DNA of 64,000 nt from Enterovibrio sp051650965. GTDB taxonomy: Bacteria > Pseudomonadota > Gammaproteobacteria > Enterobacterales > Vibrionaceae. The position numbers and the translations under genes were made by a program. Location: contig JBOFRL010000018.1 of assembly GCA_051650965.1 (NCBI GenBank), positions 1 to 64,000 of the forward strand, written 5' to 3'. The first letter of the stretch is position 1; each line of letters begins with the position of its first letter. Shown here piece by piece: positions 8,580-17,430 of the stretch. The notes under the pieces are model-generated. The model was not told where the DNA came from, did not search any database, and saw only the letters and a list, made by a program, of their open reading frames with translations.

Positions 8580-9242
8580 TTAATTTGTTTCTAAGATCCG
8601 CCCGTTGAAGCTGTCATTTTGCACAATGTAGGCGGCATTGCTGATCATGTTGTAGTTGACTGCGCATAAGTGGTGCAGTTGGCCGCCCTCTTTATGGCTG
8701 ATCAGCGGCAAAACACCGCCAACGCGCACGTTGGAATTTTGCAGCTCATGCGCCCAACTTGTTGTTAAACCGCGAATAAAACTGTTAGAGATGTGGATAC
8801 TTTGCTCGCTTTGCTCCGCGACGGTAAGGTAGGGGATGTTTATGATCACGCCCTTATTTTGCCCCTTCATGCTCAGCGCGGCGTTTTGCCCTAAGCGGTA
8901 AAGCGCCGTTCCGGCGTCAAAGAGACTATCGGGGCAGCTGTTTGACAACAGCTCAGGAAAATTTGGCGTTTTCCAATAATTTATCAGCACATTGATGGTG
9001 CCAAGCTGCTTTGTGATCTGTTTAAATACGGCGCTGACGCTATTTTCATGTTTGTCATCGAGCCAAAAAGCTTGGCAAATGGCGCCTTGACTTAAACACA
9101 GTTGCAAACTTTTAACCAATGCGGCTTTATCCGTGTCAACCAGCGCCACTTTGGCACCTAGCATACAAAAATATTCAGCCATCGCACGACCATTTGGTGT
9201 TCCAGCAGCAGTGATAAGAATGACTGACTTGGCGATATCCAT
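8580..9242 (-). CDS. Degenerate short-chain dehydrogenase-fold protein
   Basis: The sequence keeps the SDR Rossmann start (SVILITAAG..GRAMAEYF) and the later VRVGGVLP strand, so the fold is clear. Catalytic features are missing. The TGxxxGxG loop is TAAGTPNG, the NNAG-like strand reads LINYWKT, the active-site Ser position reads INIPYLT, and the expected YxxxK is HISNS. It is probably not an oxidoreductase. AAAAGG precedes the ATG. It lies near a VC2046-like gene and sohB, a neighbourhood I recall from vibrios and shewanellae. Its role is unknown. Confidence 0.8.
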   Translation of the reverse strand: MDIAKSVILITAAGTPNGRAMAEYFCMLGAKVALVDTDKAALVKSLQLCLSQGAICQAFWLDDKHENSVSAVFKQITKQLGTINVLINYWKTPNFPELLSNSCPDSLFDAGTALYRLGQNAALSMKGQNKGVIINIPYLTVAEQSEQSIHISNSFIRGLTTSWAHELQNSNVRVGGVLPLISHKEGGQLHHLCAVNYNMISNAAYIVQNDSFNGRILETN

Positions 9243-9472
9243 TTATTACCTTTTATCGTATGCGCAAGCTCTGGTGCTTGGTGAGCTAGGCGCTTTGATT
9301 AAAAAACACATCGGTTGGATATCAATACTGGACTAAGTCCTAAGCTTATGGTGTGAAATCGTTCAAAAAAAGGGGGAGCAACCGTAGCAAAAATGGCATC
9401 ATCTTTAACAAGATCACACTTTGACGCTCTACTTACATTAAAGTGCAATATAAAGTGGAAAAAATTCATTTG

Positions 9473-9988
9473 TTATACGAATGCAACGGCGGAGTCGAGC
9501 CGATTTTTACGCAGCGTCTGCAGCAAAAAATTTCCATCAAACTTATCAAGCGCGACATTTTCACCCGCAATGCGCCGCCGCGTGTGGCCATTTAAATTGT
9601 GGTAAACGTCTTCGGTGAAGCTTTGACAGTTGGTTGCCGAAAAATGCAGCGCTGAGGGAACTAGCTGGCAAAAAAGGCGCGTTGCGACAATGCCAGCATG
9701 GTGAAAAGTGAACGCCTGCTTTTGGCAAAGCGCGTGATCTTCAGCTTGTGCTACAAAATTTGCCGGTTTGGTGAGCTCAAATTGGTGGTGAAAATCGTTT
9801 TCGGCACTAGAAAAGTCCTGCTCGCAGATCGGAACGCTTTCTCCAACATCTTCAGACAATAACGCCAGCATCAATGCAAAATCGGCGCGCCGCCCTTGCT
9901 GCGCCGCTTGATACAACGAGTCACCGAGCTGCACATCCGCAACTAATTTTGCTTTATCTAATGTGTGACTCTGAAGTTCGATTTGCAC
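9473..9988 (-). CDS. VC2046/SO_2500-like protein of unknown function
   Basis: This is a 171-aa cytoplasmic protein with no signal peptide or membrane segment. The N-terminal block LVADVQLGDSL..A..QGRRADFALMLALLS matches what I recall of the VC2046/SO_2500 family in Vibrio and Shewanella, where the gene lies near sohB as here. A second conserved-looking block is near the C-terminus (NLNGHTRRRI). The start is GTG at 9986-9988 and no clear ribosome site is seen. Its function is unknown. Confidence 0.65.
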   Translation of the reverse strand: MQIELQSHTLDKAKLVADVQLGDSLYQAAQQGRRADFALMLALLSEDVGESVPICEQDFSSAENDFHHQFELTKPANFVAQAEDHALCQKQAFTFHHAGIVATRLFCQLVPSALHFSATNCQSFTEDVYHNLNGHTRRRIAGENVALDKFDGNFLLQTLRKNRLDSAVAFV

Positions 9989-10306
9989 GCTTTTACACCA
10001 AAAATTTGCTCACGTTTTTGTATCGGCCAATCTCAGCGAAGCTTTATATTTTTTAAAATTTTTGCTTGCCAACAAGCGGTATTTTGGGCAATAAAAGAGC
10101 TTGTGATGGAAAATTTATCTTCTATTACAAGGCATTATCAAAGTTGCTATAAAATTATTTTGTATTTTTTCAACATAGCAGTGCATTGGTGCACCATCTC
10201 ATGTAACCTAACTGTGACATAGAAATCTTGCGCTTATTCTCTTTAGAAACGTAAGGTTAAATGCAGTTCAATTTCATTAGTGCAAAATGCAGCTTAAGGA
10301 CAGTTT
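9989..10306. other. Intergenic region between the divergent VC2046-like gene and sohB
   Basis: 318 bp between divergent genes. It is AT-rich with a GGTGCACC palindrome near 10190. Only AAGGA at 10297-10301 before the sohB GTG is clearly functional. I see no gene or RNA here. Confidence 0.4.
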
Positions 10307-11359
10307 GTGGATTTTTTGCTTAATTATGGTTTGTTTTTAGCTAAAGTCGTTACGGTGCTAGCAGGCTTCGTGTTTCTGCTATTTGCCGTAAAAGCGACGA
10401 GCAGTTCAGAAAAAGCTGGGGAGCTGAAGATTGTTGATCTTGGTGAAAAATATCAAGATACAGTCAAGCAACTTGAGCAATATGTGCTTGATGAGCCGTC
10501 ATTAAAGAAAAAAGAAAAAGAGCGCAAAAAGTCGCAAAAAGAGCAAGAAAAGGCGCAAAAATTGGCGTCAAAAGAGAAAAATGGCGAGACAGTCACTCCT
10601 GCGCGCTTACCGCACTTATTTGTGCTTGATTTTAAAGGCAGTGTTGACGCAAAAGAGGTCAATTCGTTACGCGAAGAGATCAGCGCAATATTAGCTATCG
10701 CGACGCCTGAAGATGAAGTGTTGCTGCGCCTTGAAAGCGGCGGCGGCATGGTGCACGCATATGGCCTTGCGTCATCACAGCTTGATCGACTAAAGCAGGC
10801 CAAAATACCGCTCACCATCGCGGTCGATAAAGTGGCGGCCAGCGGCGGTTATATGATGGCTTGCGTTGCCGATCAATTAGTTGCCGCGCCATTTGCCATT
10901 GTTGGCTCAATTGGCGTGATCGCTCAGCTGCCAAACTTTAATAAGTTATTGAAAAAGAATGACATCGAGTTTGAGCAAATCACGGCGGGCGAGTATAAAA
11001 GAACGCAGACCATTTTTGGCGAAAATACCGACAAGGCCCGCGAAAAATTCTCGCATGAGCTAGAAGAAATTCACACGCTTTTCAAGCAGTTCATCCAAGA
11101 GCGTCGCCCAACAATCGACATTGAAAAAGTGGCAACGGGCGAGCACTGGCTGGCTAAACAAGCGCTTGAGCTTGGCCTGATCGACAAACTTTCGACCAGC
11201 GATGATCTGCTGCTCGCCGCGGTCAAAGAGAAAAAAGTGTTGTTAGTGCGTCATCAAGTCCCAAAAAGTATGATGGAAAAAATTTCTGGCTCAGCGGCTC
11301 GCGGCGCAAGTGACACCTTGCTCACGTGGCTTAAGCGCGACCCGCGCACCTTACTGTAA
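10307..11359 (+). CDS. sohB: SohB-type membrane serine protease (S49 family)
   Basis: This is an inner-membrane peptidase related to signal peptide peptidase SppA; in E. coli extra SohB suppresses loss of DegP. One N-terminal membrane anchor (about 8-30) is followed by a highly charged Lys/Glu segment (65-95) and the ClpP-like S49 domain. Ser179 in the AASGGY motif and Lys231 in GEYKRT form the expected Ser-Lys dyad. The 350-aa length is normal. The start is GTG at 10307, supported by AAGGA six bases upstream. Confidence 0.93.
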   Translation: MDFLLNYGLFLAKVVTVLAGFVFLLFAVKATSSSEKAGELKIVDLGEKYQDTVKQLEQYVLDEPSLKKKEKERKKSQKEQEKAQKLASKEKNGETVTPARLPHLFVLDFKGSVDAKEVNSLREEISAILAIATPEDEVLLRLESGGGMVHAYGLASSQLDRLKQAKIPLTIAVDKVAASGGYMMACVADQLVAAPFAIVGSIGVIAQLPNFNKLLKKNDIEFEQITAGEYKRTQTIFGENTDKAREKFSHELEEIHTLFKQFIQERRPTIDIEKVATGEHWLAKQALELGLIDKLSTSDDLLLAAVKEKKVLLVRHQVPKSMMEKISGSAARGASDTLLTWLKRDPRTLL

Positions 11360-11373
11360 ATACAAACAAAAAT

Positions 11374-11403
11374 GGGGGCGAAAGCCCCCTCGCTACTACG
11401 AGG
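11374..11403 (+). promoter_or_regulatory. Two overlapping hairpins ahead of the DUF805 gene
   Basis: GGGGGC-GAAA-GCCCCC (11374-11389) forms a very stable tetraloop hairpin just after the sohB stop, with no T tract. A second stem CCTCG (11388-11392) / CGAGG (11399-11403) overlaps its 3' arm by two bases and would cover the GAGG ribosome site of the next gene. The two cannot fully form together. A translational switch is inference. Confidence 0.4.
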
Positions 11404-11409
11404 TTTAAC

Positions 11410-11811
11410 GTGAATTTACAAAAATATCGATGGGCTCTATTCTCGTTCAAAGGACGCATGCGCCGCAAAGAGTACTGGCTGTACAGCGTGCCGGTGCTGC
11501 TGTTGATCTTGCCGACTCTTTTTTATCAGGGCGGCAATTCTGTGTTGGATGGCTTAAGCTTGCTGATTTCGCTGTTTACGATTTATTCATCTACCGCTTT
11601 GAATGCTAAGCGTTTACAAGATAGAGATCGCGGTATTTATTGGCTGATCCTGACGCTTATCCCGATCATTGGGCCAATTTATGCGCTGGTTGATCTGGGC
11701 ATTCTTGATGGCACTAAAGGCAGTAATCGCTTTGGCAACGATCCCAAAGGTCGCCAAAATCTAGACAACAATGGCGATGAAACGCAAAAATCCGGTGTTT
11801 TTTACGGATAA
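11410..11811 (+). CDS. DUF805 family membrane protein
   Basis: This is a 133-aa protein with the DUF805 pattern: an aromatic/basic N-terminus (FKGRMRRKEYW), hydrophobic segments at about 25-42, 45-62 and 75-95, and a C-terminal GTKGSNRFGNDP motif that is the family hallmark. DUF805 proteins (E. coli YhaH/YhaI) are inner-membrane and of unknown function. The start is GTG at 11410 with GAGG seven bases upstream, close behind sohB. Confidence 0.88.
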   Translation: MNLQKYRWALFSFKGRMRRKEYWLYSVPVLLLILPTLFYQGGNSVLDGLSLLISLFTIYSSTALNAKRLQDRDRGIYWLILTLIPIIGPIYALVDLGILDGTKGSNRFGNDPKGRQNLDNNGDETQKSGVFYG

Positions 11812-12278
11812 TGGCAGGGGCAAATCTTTTGAATTTTGCATAAACAAACAACGATTTTATTTATATTAAATTTAATAAACGACTGCCATTTAGCACAAAT
11901 ATTAAGCCGCCGCGCAATATCAATCATAAAAAATACAAGCATATGCGCGCATTATATTGAGCGTTTTTTCCGCTATATCATGTTTAACCCGCTATGCAAA
12001 TATACGTTCACATTTGTGATATTTCGCCATGCTGTTGTTTTAAACATTCTATTTATTTTGGAGCTACGCATTAATTTTTTATTGTTTTTTTAACAAAACT
12101 ATTTTATTCAAGTAAAAGATCGTAGATTTTATAAAACGTGGATAGCGCGCGTTTAAAGAAAAAATATGCCTTCAGTAAGAAAACTTACACAAATTGGCAC
12201 CGATTGTTGTAGTTTTATTGGTGTACTTGGTATCGTACACACAGATTAGTGAATTTTGACGCGAGGGCGTATTAATAG
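11812..12278. other. Long AT-rich intergenic region before topA
   Basis: 467 bp with no convincing gene; a possible 85-codon frame at 11836-12093 has low-complexity, Ile/Phe-rich translation and no ribosome site. The likely content is the topA promoter region. In E. coli topA has several supercoiling-sensitive promoters; I cannot assign them here. An inverted repeat at 12221-12240 is listed separately. Confidence 0.5.
12221..12240. promoter_or_regulatory. Inverted repeat before topA
   Basis: GTGTAC-N8-GTACAC (12221-12226 and 12235-12240) is perfect and lies 38 bp before the topA ATG. It could be an operator. It does not match a regulator site I can name. Confidence 0.35.
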
Positions 12279-14888
12279 ATGGGTAAATCTCTCGTTATCG
12301 TAGAGTCTCCTGCGAAGGCTAAAACGATTAATAAATATTTAGGAAAAGATTTCATTGTGAAATCGAGCGTAGGACACGTGCGTGACCTGCCAACTGGCGC
12401 TGTTGCGACTACTAAAAAAACGGCGCCAACCTCAAAAAAAGAAGCGGACCCTACAGATAAAAAAAGTAAAGAAAAACAAGCGCTTGTTAATAGAATGGGC
12501 GTGGACCCGTATAACGATTGGCAAGCGACTTACCATGTTTTGCCGGGAAAAGAAAAAGTTGTTGCTGAGCTCAAAAGTTTAGCGCAAGACGTTGAGCAAA
12601 TTTATCTGGCAACGGACTTAGATAGGGAAGGAGAGGCGATTGCTTGGCACCTTCGCGAGCTAATTGGCGGCGATCAGTCGCGATTTAAGCGCGTTGTTTT
12701 TAACGAAATCACCCAAAATGCTATCCAAAAAGCGTTTAAGACGCCGGGCTCGCTCAACATGAATGAGGTTAACGCCCAGCAAGCGCGCCGCTTTTTAGAT
12801 AGGATCGTGGGCTTTATGATTTCGCCGCTGCTATGGAAAAAAGTCGCGCGCGGTTTATCGGCTGGGCGCGTACAATCCGTTGCGGTAAAGCTGCTTGTTG
12901 AAAAAGAACACGAAATCAAGGCGTTCGTACCCGAAGAGTTTTGGGATATTAGCGCAACGCTCGATACCAAGCAGGCTGCTCAGCTTAAATTAGATGTGAC
13001 GACACACGAAGGAAAACCGTTTCGTCCTCTTAACGAGGCGCAGGCCTTGCAAGCAGTGTCGGCGCTCAAGAAAGCTCAATTTTGTGTTACCGATCAAGAA
13101 AGTAAGCCTACGACAAGTAAGCCTGCCGCGCCATTTATAACATCGACGCTGCAGCAGGCTGCGAGCACGCGCCTTGGCTTTGGCGTGAAAAAAACCATGA
13201 TGCTTGCCCAGCGCTTGTATGAAGCGGGTTATATCACTTACATGCGTACCGACTCGACTAATCTCAGCCAAGAAGCGGTTAGCAACGTGCGTGAGTTCAT
13301 CTTGCAAGAGTATGGGCAAAAATATCTGCCCACCACGCCCAATCAGTTTGAGTCTAAAAGCAGCGCGCAAGAGGCGCACGAAGCAATTCGTCCATCGAGT
13401 ATTGTGATCGCTGCAAGCGACCTGCAAGGCATGGATCACGACGCGGTGCGACTGTATGAGCTGATCTGGCGTCAATTTGTCGCTTGTCAGATGACGATTG
13501 CTCAATATGATTCAAGTACCATTACGGTGACCGCTGACGCTTATACGCTAAAAGCCAAAGGGCGAATTTTGCGTTTTGATGGCTGGACTAAAGTACAGCG
13601 CCCGCAAGGTAAAACCGAAGATATCATTTTACCAAGCGTTGCCGTCGGTGATGTTTTGCAGCTTAACCATTTGGCTCCCAAGCAAAATTTCACAAAGCCG
13701 GCAGCACGTTATACGGAAGCGGCCTTGATCAAAGAGCTTGAAAAGCGCGGCATTGGTCGCCCTTCAACGTATGCGGCGATCATTTCAACCATTCAAGATC
13801 GCGGGTATGCGCGCATCGAGCAGCGGCGCTTTTACGCCGAGAAAATGGGCGAAATTGTTACTGATCGCTTAAATCACAGCTTTGCTGATCTCATGGATTA
13901 CGCCTTCACGGCAAGAATGGAAGAGCAGCTTGATGCCATCGCTGAGCGTGGGCACAACTGGAAAGAAGTGTTAAATCAGTTTTTTACCGATTTCTCCAGC
14001 GCTCTTGAGAAAGCCGAAGGCTCAGAAGACACCGGCGGAATGCTGCCGAATACGATCGTGATGACCGATATCAACTGCCCGACGTGTAGCAGAAAAATGG
14101 GGATCAGAACGGCTTCTACAGGCGTGTTTCTGGGCTGCTCTGGCTACGCGCTTCCACCTAAAGAGCGCTGCAAATCAACCATCAATCTGATGGATGAAGA
14201 GGGCATGGTCAACGTCTTAGAAGAAGACATCGAAACAGCTGCCTTGCGGGCGAAAAAGCGTTGCCCGCTGTGCGAAACAGCGATGGACGCATATTTGATC
14301 GACCAAACAAGAAAATTGCATGTCTGCGGTAACAACCCCAATTGTGCAGGCTATCTTGTTGAAACGGGGCAATTTTTATTAAAAGGCTACGATGGCCCAA
14401 CGATTGAGTGCGACAAGTGCCAAGCCAATATGGTGCTAAAAAGCGGCCGCTTTGGAAAATACATGGGCTGCACCAATGATGCGTGCTCCAATACACGTAA
14501 GATCCTGAAAAATGGAGAGATTGCTCCTCCTAAAGAAGACGCGGTCCATTTTCAAGAGCTGCCATGTTCAAAGTCTGATTCTTACTTTGTTTTGCGTGAT
14601 GGTGCCGCTGGACTATTTTTTGCTGCTAACAATTTTCCTAAACACCGCGAAACGCGGGCGCCGCTGGTTGAGGAATTTGTACGCTTTAAAGATCGCATTC
14701 CAGAAAAATATGCTTATCTGACAACGGCTCCGGCTGCTGATCCTAATGGCATTCCAACAGTGATCCGTTTTAGCCGCAAAAATAAAGAGCACTACATCCG
14801 CAGTGAAAAAGACGGTAAACCCACAGGTTGGAGTGCAGTTTATTTAAACGGCGCGTGGGTTCAGACTAAAAGCGGGAAAGATGCTTAG
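12279..14888 (+). CDS. topA: DNA topoisomerase I
   Basis: This type IA topoisomerase relaxes negative supercoils. The Toprim domain is N-terminal (LVIVESPAKAKTI; DLDREGEA near 113-120) and the catalytic Tyr321 lies in YITYMRTDST. Three tetra-cysteine zinc motifs start near residues 601 (CPTC), 662 (CPLC) and 711 (CDKC), followed by a basic C-terminal domain. The length of 869 aa and three-finger layout match the E. coli enzyme (865 aa). A strong two-way terminator follows. Confidence 0.98.
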   Translation: MGKSLVIVESPAKAKTINKYLGKDFIVKSSVGHVRDLPTGAVATTKKTAPTSKKEADPTDKKSKEKQALVNRMGVDPYNDWQATYHVLPGKEKVVAELKSLAQDVEQIYLATDLDREGEAIAWHLRELIGGDQSRFKRVVFNEITQNAIQKAFKTPGSLNMNEVNAQQARRFLDRIVGFMISPLLWKKVARGLSAGRVQSVAVKLLVEKEHEIKAFVPEEFWDISATLDTKQAAQLKLDVTTHEGKPFRPLNEAQALQAVSALKKAQFCVTDQESKPTTSKPAAPFITSTLQQAASTRLGFGVKKTMMLAQRLYEAGYITYMRTDSTNLSQEAVSNVREFILQEYGQKYLPTTPNQFESKSSAQEAHEAIRPSSIVIAASDLQGMDHDAVRLYELIWRQFVACQMTIAQYDSSTITVTADAYTLKAKGRILRFDGWTKVQRPQGKTEDIILPSVAVGDVLQLNHLAPKQNFTKPAARYTEAALIKELEKRGIGRPSTYAAIISTIQDRGYARIEQRRFYAEKMGEIVTDRLNHSFADLMDYAFTARMEEQLDAIAERGHNWKEVLNQFFTDFSSALEKAEGSEDTGGMLPNTIVMTDINCPTCSRKMGIRTASTGVFLGCSGYALPPKERCKSTINLMDEEGMVNVLEEDIETAALRAKKRCPLCETAMDAYLIDQTRKLHVCGNNPNCAGYLVETGQFLLKGYDGPTIECDKCQANMVLKSGRFGKYMGCTNDACSNTRKILKNGEIAPPKEDAVHFQELPCSKSDSYFVLRDGAAGLFFAANNFPKHRETRAPLVEEFVRFKDRIPEKYAYLTTAPAADPNGIPTVIRFSRKNKEHYIRSEKDGKPTGWSAVYLNGAWVQTKSGKDA

Positions 14889-14922
14889 CTAAATTTATAA
14901 ATATATTCATATGTTAGCAAAT

Positions 14923-14952
14923 AATAAAGCCTGAGATCTCTCAGGCTTTATT
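14923..14952. terminator. Bidirectional terminator between topA and the chemoreceptor gene
   Basis: AATAAAGCCTGAGA / TCTCAGGCTTTATT form a 14-bp stem with a 2-nt centre, flanked by A- and T-rich sequence, between two convergent genes. Confidence 0.88.
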
Positions 14953-14970
14953 TGTTTGAGTTTACTTTTC

Positions 14971-17190
14971 TTATAAAATAAATTTATCTGTTTGATGTTT
15001 AAGCGATTTTGATATTTCAGATAGCTCAGTACTTGCGTATGTGATCTCTTCCATCGCGTGAGTCGTAATTTGCGCCATGGTATTTATTTCAACCAAGTTT
15101 TGATTAATATCTTCTGCCACCGTTGACTGCTGACCTGCGGCGCTCGCCATTTGCGTAACCATATCGGTGATACTTTCTACAGCGATGACCGCCTCATGCA
15201 ATTTTGCAGTGCTTTGTTTTGCAATTGTAGAGACGGCGTCAGCTTTCGCAGCTCCATTATCAACCCTTGACTGCGTTTCTGCAGAAACTCTTTGCAACGA
15301 AGTGATGAGCTCTGCTATCTCTTCGGCAGCCTTTTGCGAACTTTGCGCAAGCGTCCTGACTTCATCTGCGACCACCGCGAACCCTCTGCCATGCTCGCCA
15401 GCTCTTGCGGCCTCAATAGCAGCATTTAAGGCTAACAAATTGGTTTGCTCGGAAATTTTGCTAATGGTCACCAATATGGTCGAGATGTTATTAGCGCTGG
15501 TGGCAAGCTGCGAGGTTTTATTTTTCACTTCGTGCAACTCATTAACAAGATTTATCATTTGGCTTGACGCATCATCAACCTCAGACTTGCTCTCGTTGAT
15601 CAATTTCATTGCGTTATTGGTCGCTTGAGCAGTTACCGCCGTATTATGCGTGATCTCTTTTGAAGACGCGGTCATCTCTTCCATTGCGGCTACAACTTGC
15701 ATTATTTTAGCGCTTTGATTTTCATAATTAGTTTGCGTTTTGGTCGTCAAACTGAGCATGTTGCTAGACGACGCATTTTGCTTCTCGGTGATAGTTACGA
15801 GGATCCCAATCAAGCCGCGCAATGTTTTGCTCATTTCACTCATTGCTTGATAGACACCAGTCATTTTCTTGCTTTGTGAAAAATCAATGGTCAAGTTTCC
15901 ATTTGCAATTTCACTGGCAATTCTGCGCATGTCGCTTGGCTCGCCGCCTAAAGGTTTTGTTATGCTTTTACTAAAGAATAATGCCACAATTATGATAAAA
16001 ATAATGCAATTGATCAGTGTGATAGCCGCAATTTGGAACAAGTTGGTCAGCTCAGATAGCGCTTCGTTAGTACTTGTTTCTACAATAATGGCCCACGTTT
16101 CATCGAAGACGCGTATTGGTTCAAACGCAACTAACGTATCTTCATTCAAATAGTTTTGCGATGAGAGTGCGCCGATTTCCCCTTTAAGCGCTTCTCGCAC
16201 GCTAAGCGTATCAACACTGCCATTTTCGGGATCGACAAAAGAGCTGTGTACTGTTCTGTTTTTATTATCAAGATAGGAGTCTGAGCGCATCAGTTTGTCG
16301 GTGCCGACAAGGTAGGCTTCGCCAGTTTCTCCAAGCCCTGTGCGCTCGTGCATGATTTTATTAAGCTCAATGTTATCAAGCTGCACGGCTAAAATTGCAA
16401 TCACTTTTCCATTTGCGTAAATTGGTGAGGCAAAAAAGCTCTCAGGCTTATTTGACGCGGGTAAATAGAGCGAAAAATCGACAAAAGTAACATCACCTTC
16501 AGGCAATTGAGAGGCGGTGCGAAATGCTTTAGCTAAACCAGAGTTAGAGAAGGGGCCGGTTTTTAGTGAGGTGGCAAAGTCAGCATTTCGTTGATAGCTA
16601 AATATAATATTGCCAGAATCAGCATCAATGATAAAAATATCAGCAAAGCTATAGCGCTGCTGATGAGCGGCTAGCTCGTCTTTTATAACACTGCTGCTTC
16701 TATTGAACTCACTAAAAACAGGGCCAAATTGTTGGCTTAGCTTTATGTTTTTTAATAAGTAAATGTTTTGCATTAAATAGGATTTATTATCTAATCCTTG
16801 CAACATACTTTTTTCATCTAACGGCTGTTCGGTATTATTTTTTAGCGCGGGCGCAATGATATTTTTCTTGTAATAAGAGGCAAGCGCATTGTCATTGCTT
16901 GAAGTTCGAATGGATTGATCGGGTATCGCATTAAAATGGTCTTTTAACTCAACAACTTGTTTTGTTAGTGAAATAGAGCTGGCAAGCGCTGACATTTGAT
17001 CTCTTTTGTTTGCAAAAAAAAGTTCAACTGCCGATTTTTTAAGGGTTCTGGCAACTTCTAAACGGTTATAGATCTGCTCTTCAAGGTAATTACCGCTCAC
17101 ATTTACAAGCAACGCCGTCAATAATAAAGAGGGAGCAAGGCCAATACTGCACAAAACAAACAGCATTTTTGTTTTCAATGATAATTGCAT
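14971..17190 (-). CDS. Methyl-accepting chemotaxis protein with periplasmic sensor
   Basis: This is a transmembrane chemoreceptor that controls CheA-CheW. TM1 is at about 9-30. A ~350-residue periplasmic region has dCache-like features (YLVGTDKLMRSDS, FEPIRVF), TM2 is at about 386-409, and a HAMP segment follows. The cytoplasmic hairpin tip is ISEQTNLLALNAAIEAARAG and GRGFAVVADEVRTLA (about 574-613). There is no C-terminal NWETF-like CheR/CheB tether. GGGAGAGG precedes the ATG. The ligand is unknown. No other che or flagellar genes are in the window. Confidence 0.93.
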   Translation of the reverse strand: MQLSLKTKMLFVLCSIGLAPSLLLTALLVNVSGNYLEEQIYNRLEVARTLKKSAVELFFANKRDQMSALASSISLTKQVVELKDHFNAIPDQSIRTSSNDNALASYYKKNIIAPALKNNTEQPLDEKSMLQGLDNKSYLMQNIYLLKNIKLSQQFGPVFSEFNRSSSVIKDELAAHQQRYSFADIFIIDADSGNIIFSYQRNADFATSLKTGPFSNSGLAKAFRTASQLPEGDVTFVDFSLYLPASNKPESFFASPIYANGKVIAILAVQLDNIELNKIMHERTGLGETGEAYLVGTDKLMRSDSYLDNKNRTVHSSFVDPENGSVDTLSVREALKGEIGALSSQNYLNEDTLVAFEPIRVFDETWAIIVETSTNEALSELTNLFQIAAITLINCIIFIIIVALFFSKSITKPLGGEPSDMRRIASEIANGNLTIDFSQSKKMTGVYQAMSEMSKTLRGLIGILVTITEKQNASSSNMLSLTTKTQTNYENQSAKIMQVVAAMEEMTASSKEITHNTAVTAQATNNAMKLINESKSEVDDASSQMINLVNELHEVKNKTSQLATSANNISTILVTISKISEQTNLLALNAAIEAARAGEHGRGFAVVADEVRTLAQSSQKAAEEIAELITSLQRVSAETQSRVDNGAAKADAVSTIAKQSTAKLHEAVIAVESITDMVTQMASAAGQQSTVAEDINQNLVEINTMAQITTHAMEEITYASTELSEISKSLKHQTDKFIL

Positions 17191-17430
17191 TTTTCCTCTC
17201 CCAGAAATTATTAACTATCATTTCATTCACCTAAAGGACGTTCACAACGGCGAATTTTATAACCGATAACTTGGAAAAGTATGCGCGTAAAAAAGAAAGG
17301 TTCACGTCTTAATGTTGCATACAGAGGGGCTTTTTCTATGAGGGTCAAGCAAGTATCTGTGGTGATGCGCAAGGCTTAAGTGATACCTATTATCAATAGA
17401 TATCACTTTTGGGAAAAACTATGTCTATTT

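Noticed and set aside
10180..10200. NtrC-like site around GGTGCACC
   Set aside because: Contains TGCA and GGTGC parts but lacks the correct spacing and any nitrogen gene nearby.
9965..10222. 85-codon frame before sohB
   Set aside because: Overlaps the VC2046-like gene start on the other strand, no ribosome site, no recognisable sequence.
11836..12093. 85-codon frame before topA
   Set aside because: Low-complexity Ile/Phe/Leu translation of AT-rich DNA and no ribosome site.
15697..16153. Antisense frames inside the chemoreceptor gene
   Set aside because: Shadows of a well-supported MCP; no ribosome sites.
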